DNA from: Oreocharis arfaki
Lineage: Eukaryota; Chordata; Aves; Passeriformes; Paramythiidae
Length of the DNA stretch: 64,000 bases
Direction: 5' to 3'
Assembly (NCBI GenBank): GCA_013398015.1
Contig: VZRR01002859.1
Location: 992,001 to 1,056,000 of the forward strand
Shown here piece by piece: positions 12,801 through 24,800 of the stretch (the stretch's first letter is position 1; every line of letters starts with the position of its first letter). Made by a program: the position numbers and the translations under genes. The notes beneath the pieces are model-generated. The model had not been told where the DNA came from and did not search any database. It worked only from the letters and a program-made list of their open reading frames with translations.

Positions 12801-15800
12801 TCAGAATTCGTGGTACACATCTTTGCTGCCTGATGTTGTTTTTGAGTACTCTCCTGTTATTTCAGTGCAGGAGTGCTGAGATGTGTGCTCACACCTGTCT
12901 CAATCCAGTGGGTAGCAATTTGTGCTGAAGACGAGAATCCAAGTAGAGCAGCAGCTCCCTCTAGTGCTTTTTTACCCTCCACTTTTTTACTCCACTTTTG
13001 GAGTGCCTGGATCTCAGTAAAAAGCCTCTGTTAAACACACTATTCACTTTGCTCTCATAAGCATTCTGAAAATTGTGATTGTAAAATCAATATCTCTGTA
13101 CCTTTCAAATGTATTTTATATATTTGCCTACTTCCATTTTCTTCTAAAATCTTCTGAAAGAGAGACTGTCACATGATGTTACCCTGCTTGGCATGGCTCT
13201 TCACCGAAATTGAAATGCTGATTTTATGAAACAAAAAGAATTACTATGATAATAGAATGCTGTGAGGTTGAAGGAATAGCATTTTGATCAGACTGCAGAA
13301 CTGAGCTGATTGCTTTCCTCTGTCATAGCTGTTAACAAAAGTCTAGGATTCAGCAGCATAGAAGGGGTCCCCAGCAGACCACAGCTTGTTTTGCATTATG
13401 TATAATGCATTGACTTTCTAGATACCACACCTTTTTATTTTAAAAGCAAATCACAGAATCACAGAATGAGTAGGATTGGAAGGGATCTCTGCAGACCATC
13501 TGATATAACTTCCTTGCTCAAGCAGGGTCGTCTGAAAGCACAGAACTGTGTCCAGATGATTCTTGAATCATCTTCCAGCATCATTCTTCCAGCAAGGAAG
13601 ACTCCCCCATATCTCTGGGCAGTCAGTGTCACCATGCTGTCACCCACAGTGTAATGTGTGAAATGTATCTGACCTTGATATCCTCAGCCTAAGGATATAC
13701 AGGCCCACATTTGCACTCTTTACTTAGGCAAAGTACTTTTCTGGTCTTGGTTTGTAGAATTACTATCTCCCTCATTTTGTGTAGTGTCCTTCTAAGAGGA
13801 GAAAATTTATTTTTCTGTTTGTTCTGCCTGGAAATAGCTGCCTGATGTCTATCACTATTGAGGTTGGGGGTTTATTTATTTATTTATTTTTACCTTTATG
13901 TGAATCAGCAGGTATATCTATTTACATAGGTGGGTCAGAGAACAGAAAAATGGAATTGTACTCATTTCTCCATTGAGGGTAAACTTTATCTTTCCCATCC
14001 TTATTTTCTCTGTCTCTACTGTAACTGTTCTGACTGGAGAAATTCCATTTCTGAATGGCTCCTATTTTAGTGATTTAGTTTGTTTTTAAAATAAAAGGAG
14101 TATTAAGCTTGAGCTGTGCTACAGACTTGCACCAGCATCACAGCGTTCTTTGAGGTGAGTCTGACTTTTGCCCAGTTGTTGTTTGGCAGGAATGAAATGT
14201 TATCAGCACTGGTTTATAAAGGTAAGAAGCATGAGTACTGGTTGTCCTGGCCAAACACAGTTTTGTCCAACCTACCTGTGGCAGAGGTGGGAAAGAAACT
14301 TAGGGTGTGCTAAATCACATGCTAGTAAACTGTAATCACAATTATTCATTCTCTTAAACTGATACATCCAAAATTAAGCTATTGTTTTCAACCAATAGAT
14401 GTAATTGATTCATTTCACAATTGCTATAGCCTTTGAAGCTCATCATTCAGTTTATCATTTACCTTTGCAAGAGGCTGAAGTTCATATCTTTTATCTTCTC
14501 AAATATTTTTGCTTGGAAGATGAGCTCTGTGTTACTCTTTAAAGTTTTAAATTAAAACAGAGTTTCATTTTTGTCTACATTTCACGTGATGCAGTAGAGA
14601 AGTTCACTTGAACTTCTTCATTTAATTACATACACTTTTGGTCTTGTGATTCAAAACATATGTCAGTGCCAACAAACTAGTAATCTTAAATAGCCAGCAG
14701 TTCACCTTGGAAATTTCATTTCCTCTGCCTTGGGAAATGCTGTCTACCAAATTCCTCTACCAATATTTTGAAAGTGAGTGAATGTTATCGCTTAATTACA
14801 GTTTTAAAAAAATCAAAGCAATGATAAGTGAAAATTGTCAGTAGCATTTCTGTCAGCTGCTTCTTAGAAGAATATTGGAAATGCTTACATGGTAGCATGG
14901 GAATGGCTGGCTAAGTTTGGTCATATTGCTTGATCTATGCATTAAGGTTTTTTAATCCATGTCAAAATGTAATTTATTTCTTGTATTCTGTTGTAGCAGA
15001 CATCATGCTTTCATCATTCTTTCCATTTGCTCTTTGGAATAGTTATACAAGATTGCACATCTGCCCTGATGAGTTTCACAAGGTTTTGCATCAAAATAAT
15101 CAGAAAAACAGTGTCTTGTTTTAATGGGAAGGCACCAATGTGAAATACAATGATAAGGTAACTGCCCTGAGTCACTTGCAGGCTGTGTTCTCTGAAATGG
15201 CCTCTTCTTGAGAAGCAACCAGTGCGATTTACTTGTTACCCGTTTTATGCATGGACTGTGAGATTGGGTAGACTTTTTCAACAGTCTCATCTTTACAGAA
15301 ATGCGGATGAACTATAAAAGTTAAGGGAGGAAAATATATTGTAAATCCCAGTAATTTCACAGTTTGGAGCTATTTTCTTTTAAGCACCTGTGTTTCTATT
15401 CGTGCCTTGTCTGTAGAAAAAACATCTGAAACCTGTTTGCAATTTTGGAAAACAATCAGGACACATTTTCAGTTCTTTTCTTATTCATACAACTGTACTC
15501 CCTGTGCGCTTCACTTCTCTCAATTACACAACTTGATACTAAAAAAGAAAAAGGAAACCCTGCTCAAGTGAGCTTCAAAGTGGCAGATGTGCAAAATTCT
15601 CATTCAAAAGCTAGAAACTGCTGGTACAATAATTCTTCAACCGCTGTTAATTTCATTGCCTCTCCACTTTCAAACCAATGCTGCTGGTTTGAGGGTTTTT
15701 TTGTCTGTAGAGACTTCAGAGTGGATTGTGCAACTATATTAGTGTAGTGAAACTGTGGAAGAAAAGAGACTACAATTTAGGAAAAAAAGTCTTGAATAAA

Positions 15801-18800
15801 AATACTTTCTGTTGTTGTACACTTGTTTTACTAGTTTTTATTATAGAAAGAATGATGGAACCATGTAATTATTAAATTTATGTCAATTTTTGGAAAATAG
15901 AAATGCTAAACTGGTAACACAAAGCCTGTGGCATAGTCAAGAATGCAACACAAATGCCTAAAGTTCTCCTTGACTGTCTTAGTCATCAGACAGTTCTGGG
16001 AGGTTTTAAGGTTATGTCTGTTTTACAAAACTGCCACATGTACAATGTACTTTTCATCTTGTCAAAAATCATTTATTTTATATACAAATAATATGTGGGA
16101 GTTTGGGGTTGATGGCAGATATGGCATTAAATTCTTCCTGTGTTGTGTGGCTGCAGCAGTTTCAGTTGTGGGAAAACAGTAAAAGAAACATGGTACATGG
16201 TGTCAAATGCAAAGGGAGGATAAGTTCTTGCTTTAGACTCCTTGGAGGATTTCAGAATCCTGCAGGAATCCTGGGTTCAAGGATTCAACACGGCAGGTTT
16301 ACAGTGCTTAAGTTGAAACATCTAGGCAGTGTCATCATGCTTCCGTCCCAGTTCTGGATTGCCAGCTTTAATATGGATATCAAAGTAAAAACTCTGCCAT
16401 TAACCTCAGAAATCGGAGTGAGGTGGGATCTCCGTGAAAACATCATGACTATATTGATCTTATTTTTAACATAAATTTGAAGTGACAATTCACTTCAAAA
16501 TAACACGAATGTAAAACTTTATGGCCTTTTATCTCTTCCAATGTAGGGAAAAAGGAGGTAGTGAGACACCTGAGTTGTTTCATGTGGCTTCCAACTTTTC
16601 CTAATATCCACACTAATACAAAAGCTGCAGAGGGTAAATTGTAATTATAAAAAGCCCCAGAGAAGGAGAGTTGCTTTTGTGCCCTGTCTGCGTTACATCC
16701 AGGTCAATCACGCTAAGTGACTTACTTGAATAGATTGTAATCTTATTAATACACTCAAATGTTTCTTACTGCCATCATGAGTGGTTGTTGTTCGTATTGC
16801 ATTATATGAAAGCTTCAATGCAAAGAGAGTAACTGTGCTAATTTTTAAATTTAATTGCATCTTAGTTCATAAGTTCTTGACTGTACTTCTGTGTTCTGCT
16901 CCATCTACCAAACTTATAAATCTCATTGAGGGCAGGTTTTTTGGCAGAATATGTCTAAAAATGGGGGGGATTTAATGTCCAAAAACGTTTTTCCCAAGCA
17001 CATTTCTCAGTCTCTCTGTCCTAAATGTTCATTTGAGCAGGAAGTTCCTTTTTCACTGTTGAATTTCTTGATGAAAGGTATGTGTTTAAGTACAAATTTG
17101 CAATGCTAATAAAACTAGGAAGTTAATATTCTGGAGAATTTTGGCATTCCTCAGTTTCACTTATGGTGCTCTCAAGTTAAAAATCTATCTGTTTGCTCAC
17201 ACTAGGAGCTGCTTCTACATCAGAACTTGTGCTTTGAGTTAGTTGAAAGAGTTTTAAAATGCAGCAGGACAAGAATGTTGTTCATACCAGAAGCAACTTG
17301 TTTCAAAATTTATGTGGGTTTCATTTCTGTGTTCTCTGACAGACCAATTCATTTGAAAATAAGTTGCTGGTTTTCAAAACTCAGAGATTTAAAAACTAAC
17401 TTTCTTTTTCTTCTGTGGTAGAAAAAAAGAAATAATGACGTTACAGAAAATAAATTACTGTACACTCAAATAAAGATCAAAACTCTTTTACATCCCCACT
17501 GCTCTTTAAATACAGATTGCAGACATAAAATAAGTTAAATTAAAATGACCTTCTGATGCATATTTTTCCATATAGGGTCCTTCTGAACTAAAAGGAATTC
17601 TGGATTCATTGATCAGGCATTATAATGAGGTATGGAGATTTGATTTAGTGTCTGTGTGGGTTTATGACTAAGTAGTATCTAAGGTAGAAATGACTACAGT
17701 TTTGATCCTTGTGAACCACATTCTGAATTAATCAAAAGGTGATTTCTTCCCTGCCCCTTTTCTGCATCCCCTTACAGTCTCAGTCCACACTCCAGTCACA
17801 TACCTGCTGTGTCATCTATCTTGCTGCCATGTGTTTTGCCTCCCATCCATCTTCTACTCACTTGTTTTTGACTGGTATAAATCAAAAAGAAGCTGTGTGG
17901 ACCACCTGGCTGTTAGTGTGAACCACCAGCTCCCCATTTCTAAACCTTATTGCTCTAAACTCTACTTGGTATTTCTTTCTTGACCAACTCTGTCATGATT
18001 CTAAGAGTAAAATAGAAAGACAAGCAGGCGTAATTTTGAAAAGATCTGCTAGCAGTCCATGAGAATTGTCCTTATGTTTGTATTATGAACCAATAAAAAT
18101 ATTGTGTTAATTATAAAACCACCTGCAGCTAAAAGAACTTAATAGAAAAAAAGTTAGAATTGCATAGGACGGTGTTCAGTGTGACAGAGCTTTTACATTC
18201 TTACTGCAGATATTTGAAATCATTTAAGCTGTGGTAGTGTCTGCCATTATAAGAGAATGCATGAGTTTGCTTAATTGATTTGGGAGTGTGTAACCTATCT
18301 GATCAGAAAACTATTTCATTCAAAGACTGAGGATGCACTATCACAGTATGATTTGCCCAGTACAATGGTTAATGTGTGTATCACAGCTTAAGTCATGCAG
18401 GTCAAGCCTGGAGGACATTAATTTCTTTTACTATTAGAATGCATGACTATAAAGAGTACATGTATTCAGGGTATTTTTCTTATATAACATTCCCAGATGA
18501 ATGCTAAAATCTTTCCTTGAATAGGGATTCTTGAATTCATGTCAAACATACCTTTCCAGCTGCTTTTATCACTGAAATAATTTCTCTCTTAATTCTGATA
18601 TTTAATCCATTTCAAATCAGTATATCACCTTAGAAGCATGTATTAGGAGTTAAGCATAGAGCATTTTTATGCCTAGAGACTTAGTTTCTGTATTTGGTCT
18701 CCTGTTTCATATATATGCGTTAAAGCTTTATATATGTTGGTTTTCTCATTTGGTTTCCTTACCAGTTTCTTTTTCCTGCCAAAGAGCTTTCACTGATACC

Positions 18801-21800
18801 AACACTTTTCCCTCTATTGACACCATATTTATTGTAACTCATTCCCCACCTCTGCCTTATGAATCTCTTTTATCCTGATAGTCCCTGTAACGTTAATTCT
18901 GCAAGAGGAAATACAGTGATGATCTTCAGGAAATGACACACATCTGTCTCCAAAAATCACATTTCTTATAATGCTCTAAGTATTCTTAAGGTGGCTTATA
19001 TTTCCTATTTAACAATATTCTGGAAAAAATGTAGACCAGCTGGTATGTGTCTATAAATTAATCATCTTGTAAATCCTGTACAGCTTACCAACTTTCTTCT
19101 TCCTTCAGCTGTCTGATTTGAAGATTTTAATGACTCTGTCATGAGCAATTAACCATTCAACAAGGAAATGCTGGTTGATTCCAGGTGAAAGAGGAGTTGT
19201 CTTTCTGATAAAGTAGGAGGTTCTAAATATGCAAAGTTTCTTTAACTAAATATTCGGAGTCTCCTAGAGTCAACTTAAGTCTCCAACTGCTACAACAAAC
19301 ATACTAGTTCCTATACGTTTTATGATGGGAATGGGATATTCCCATCAAGGACAAGACAAAGAGGTCTTCAGAGAAAAGGACAGCTTCTCTTCTTTGCCAT
19401 TGATTCACTTAGGCAGATGTGTGCACCAGTAACTTGTCCTTTTCCCAAGCTGTTACAAAGTGTGACAGAAGCTGATTTTGTCCACGGCACCTTGGAGACA
19501 TCGAGAAGTCTTTGACATTCCAGTATCGAATTTGCAGTGTGCCTCAGTTATTTGCATTGGTAAAGTGATATTTGAGTGATATTCTGAGGTTTTTGAGGTT
19601 CCTTACAGCACAGGGAATGGTGGTGTCTTTTTCCATCATTTTATCCATGTTCTCAAGGGTGTCACAAGGTCTTCTTTTTGTTTGGTGCTTAAAGTGTTTA
19701 CATATTGACCACGTTTTTGTTGTTATAGGTATTTTAACACCTCTTTTTTTCCTGAGGACATTAATGTGTCTTCTTTGTGTTGGTATTTCTAGGACCCATG
19801 CAAAACCGATACCAAGAAATGTGGTGGCTCTTAAGACCAATCATAATTAATAATGTTTTTTCTGTTTCTTAGCAGATTATTTGCAATTTTTCTGATTGCT
19901 GTATGGTAATTTCTGATTGCTGTAATAAGTATTGGCAATTGCACAATGTATTTAAAAAATTTATTGCAACCAGGATTTTTCTGGGTCAGCATCAATCACT
20001 TTATCAGAGTGACTTAAGGAAGCTGGAGTGCAAGCCTTTAAAAGCATTATTTACTTGATCCATGTATACAGTGAAAGGGAGCACTATAAATACAGTTGCT
20101 GATTGCAGCAGCAAATTGTGCTGAACTGCAAACCAAGATCAGCAGTCTTTCTTTAATGCAGGTGAGAGGAACCTGCCGAGGATCAGTAGTAGCATTGATC
20201 TTTAATGGGGTGGGAGACAGTGCTGGAGCATTGCTTCCCTCATTCTTCCTTTGTGCCGGTTCCTGCAAGGCATGTGACTATTTTTATGTTCCTTCTTGTT
20301 ATGTCTTTTGTGCTTTCAGCGTAAATGAGATGCTTTGCATGTGTTCGATAAACGCATTTTGTTCTCTTCTTTTTGCCAAGAAACCAGTTCTGCCCTGTGC
20401 TGTGTGTTACATTCCTTCAGAGATGGATAAATGATGCCTCATGATTTGCATTTATGTACTCTCAGGCCTCTGTTATCCTTTGCTTGGGCTTTCAAGGCCT
20501 CTGTTTGTCATCCTTCTTACTTACCAGTTTTCCATATGTAGATATAAGGTCATTTAGCCAAACTTGCTTCTAAATATCTTTGGAAAGGCCATACAGATCA
20601 GTTTAATCTAAAATGTTGTCCAACACATAAAAATAAAAATTAAACTGAAACATGAAGAAATTGAAACTACAACACAATCTGGTCAGGAAATGTTTCAGAA
20701 TCATTATACTTCATAGTAATTTCAGATTATTCTGGGATAATTCATTATTAACTTTCTAAGATTTTTTTTACTTTGGTGTATTTTACTTGCATTTGGTTGT
20801 AAAGGGCAAATTACCTTTGAAAATGCCAAGACCATAAGGGTAGTTATTTGGTCTAACAGCCTTTTGGTTTTTTTTTTTTGCTCCATGTATGCAAAAAAAA
20901 AGCACAACTCGGTATAAATCATAATTTGTAGTGCACTCACGGTAACAGACACCAGGATTCTCAGTCCAGTGGTAGTCAATTACTTCTCATCAGTTCTCAG
21001 GTATCTGGGTGTCTGCCTCTTGCTCTGAAGCTGATTTTGATAATTAGTATACTAACAGTGTTACAAACCCTAAACACCAAGGAAAATCCATCAGGCAATT
21101 AGCATTTCTAAAATAATTATTGATTTTATTCAATTTATTTTCAGTTACCAACTTCTGAAAATATTAACAGGGTATAAATGGCACATTTATTCATTGTGAT
21201 GTTTTCCCATTTTAGAGCTATGGAAACTGGAATATGCCAAGGGGAGTTAACTTGCTCAGGGTTCCTACTCACCCCAGTGGCACATGTTCTAGGACTGGGA
21301 TTCCTTGGGTCTTGACTAGAGCTCCTTTTTCAGGGTCACTGGGGTTTTGTTGCTTCTTCTACTGTCATTGCAAAAAAAACATGTTGCCCTTAGGAAGTCT
21401 GAGTCCGACTTTGTGAAAAGGAAACCATCTATTTTGTATTTTATTGTGTCTTTACCTTGTACAGAAGAGTAAATAAATGCAGTGCAGTAACAGCTGAGCA
21501 AGTATGCAGCCTGAACACCTTGTCCTTAAGTCTGTCTTCTTTGAGAAGCAATGTGAGGAGCCTCTTCCCTCTCCTTTTGTCTTACTACTGTAGTAGACTT
21601 AAATTAGTTCTACTTTTTTTTTTGTATTATTTCATGCAGCTCAAAATTAAAGAGCTTGTGGTTCTTTTTCATAGAAGTGGGTGTTTTTGTTCTTTTCTGA
21701 CATACTTGAGAAATGTATTGTAACAATGAGCATAAAAAAATGTTCTTTGTGTCGAACTTTAAAAAATCATAGATTTGCCTGGCAATAATCAACATAGACA

Positions 21801-24800
21801 TTTCCCTTTTATGCTTTTGTTCATCTTCTGCTAGTCTGGCAGGAGTGTGAATGCATGATAAAGGATGTGTTCTGCAATACGCTACCTAGTTGTACTGCAT
21901 AGGCATTTATTATCCCTTTCTAGTAGTAAATTAGGGCTTCTAAATTTACAAGTGGTGAATTATAAGAAATTGTTACGGTAAATAAATTGTTACAGGAAGT
22001 AAATAGTGATGTTTTCTGATCTTCGTGGTGATATTTCTTTCCAGAGTGATACAAGACTACTAGGAGTACTTGGGACCCCTGGATTTAAAGGCCAGAAGGG
22101 AGACGTTGTAAGCATTTGGGATGAATTTGAGAAGTTTCAAAGTGCCTATCTAACCTGTCCCTGCCACCCTTAACACAGTGCATTTTATTTGATTTATCAC
22201 AATGGGCTTTGGAGGAATAGATTTTTGAGATGACTGGCACTTTGGTCTGTGTAGTCCAATATCCAGCTCATCATGCTATCCCGCAGCAGCAGGGATGTGA
22301 TCCTTTCTCCTCTAGTATAAATAGAAAGGGAAAATGCTGAAAGAATTTTGTGTGGTTTCTATAATGCAATCTGAGGAGTCAAATGAGCTGCCCTGCCAGC
22401 TATGTGGGAAAGACTCTGAAAAAATTGAAAATATTTTGGATAGTAAATAATGAGTATTTAAAGTGGTTTCTCTGTCACAATGAGACTTTCTATACCAAAA
22501 ATACTCATAGACAGGCTCTAAAAATTACGTGGAAGTCAAATTCTGAATCCATGCCATATGGCACTATAATGTTTATAGTTATCTGACCTGTATAAACAGC
22601 TGACTGATATTTTAACAATTGCATGCCTTTCAAACTTGTAAGAGAGGAGTGTTCTGGGTGTGTGACAGAATTGGCAACATTTTATTGAGAAGCCTGCAGA
22701 TCTGCTATAGAAAACAGTCATTTAAATTCTTTTGCAGATGTTTAAAGCTTGATTTCCATTGTAACAATAGTTAAGATTTTGTGGCCCACACAGAACAAAG
22801 TACAGTTAAAGAAGAGGAGGGGTTTATTTACATTTACCAGAATATAAAGATTTTAAATATAATTAATTTTTTTTAAAGGGTCAGAAAGGAGAATTGGGAA
22901 TGACTGGTGCTAAAGGAGAAAAGGTGAGTCAATTCCTTACTTCTGTGCTCATGTGTTCTACTAGAAGTTGATTTAATGTACTGATTGTGAATGAAATCTT
23001 GTAAAATATACAGGGGATGAAGAAAAAATATTTGAGCGTAAGAAAAGTTGTCAGTCTCTAAATGTCCTTAATACTTTATTCAAGCCTCTCCTTGGAAGTG
23101 TATTTATGTATGCAAGTAAATTTCCCTGTTCTATCAGCTCACAAAGTCCTTAGCTTTAAAAACATTCAGGCTTTTACTTATGCCAGTTTAAAATTATTTT
23201 TATATAAGTTTATGACCAGAGACTGCCTCATGAATTAGGTGCCAGTCATACTTTTTCAAGTTATGAATGTGATCTTCAATATCTATATGAAAAAACAAGA
23301 AGCTTTAAATTATTAAAATTTACAAATTAACTTTCTAACTTAGTATCTTTTAGTTTAAGCATAAATTTTACAATATGATTGAGGGGGTGTTACTTGGAAA
23401 CGGGTGTGTATTTTCCTTTTCTTGGAATGTGTGCTGACCATAGTTCTTCATCTACTGATTATTAGGTGTTTTGCCATTCAGCTATGAGGCTTCTTGGTTT
23501 CTTTGGTCATATCTTTCTGTATAAATAGTTTTAATGGAGGCAGAAACATTCTTTTTACTCTGTCAATATCACAGATTTATGATTTTGTGTGTTATAAAGC
23601 ACTTGTGTTTGAGAATTTTTTGGATTTGGATGCATGATCACTCTCTTTAGTTCGTGTTCCTGACCCTTCCTTGTGCTTCTGCTTGAAAGGATCACAGATG
23701 TCATAGTCTTGGCATTAAATTAACATCATCCCCAAAGTAAACTTTTGTAGTCCATTTATTTATATTTTAGACAGGTTAAAAATGGCCACGTTTTCCAGGA
23801 CTCTTCAGCAAAACCAGACATATGTACTATTTGCCATTTTAAATAAATCTGTGTTAATCTCTTTCCTGTGTTTCCTTAGGGAGAGCCTTCTGAAAAAGGG
23901 GACAAGGGAGATCCAGTAAGTACAGTGTGTTTTGAACTGTTGTGAATAACATATATTTGAGGTTACTCTCATACCATATTCATTCTGTAATTCTTTTTTT
24001 TGTAGACAGTTATTAGATGCAGGGATTATGTGGGATTGCATAAGTATTGTCTGTTTCTTACATGTGCATCAAGGTCTCACAAGTTATAAATAAAACACAG
24101 AGATGCCCCATTCTTCAGCATTTCTGTTGCTGGTACAGCCCATGAACTGAGTTAAAAGCACACTCTTTTTATTTATCCCTGAAGGTTCTTTTTTTTCAGC
24201 TTTTTCACAAAGTGTTATGTGGCCTGAACTGTACTGTTTGGATGCCAACAGTGTGGCACTTAACATCAGGCCGTTCTCATACAGCCATTTTATGGGTTCA
24301 TAACTTAGTTGTTATTTCAAGGCAAATTTTCAGAACACTCATTCTGTAAGAGTCTCTTTATGTTACTTTTAAAAAATTAATTATTGTCGTCTCTTATGAT
24401 ATTTGACGAAAGATGGTTATGTTTTTTAATATAAAACTCAAGGTTGCTCAGATATTTGTGATAATACTTATTATAACATAATAAACAAAATAAGTCCTAC
24501 TGTAATAATGTGTGGTTTTGGAGGTGAATACTGGCTGCCAGAAGAGATGTAGTGGTGAACTGAAAAAACTCTTAAGCAAATGTAGTGTTTTCAAATATTT
24601 TTCCTTTAAAACATTGGGAAAACTTGCAAAAAATTAGGTTGCCAGAGAAATGCCTTTCAGAGTTTGTACAAGGCATCAGAAATTCTTTAATGTTTTCTCA
24701 ATATTTCAGTTTGCAAGTGTATTACAATATTTTAAGATAGCAAATTAAATCCTTAGTTGATCTTAGTTAAAGTTGTAACTTCTTATGGTTATATTTACTA

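Larger units (their letters stand above)
9811..17575. other. Intron 1 (7.8 kb)
   Basis: The largest complete intron. It is AT-rich, with no further Gly-X-Y exon recognised. It contains the CR1 3' fragment at 13449-13646 and a (TTTA)n tract at 13871-13892. The frames at 11.2-11.8 kb on either strand look like chance. Confidence 0.65.
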
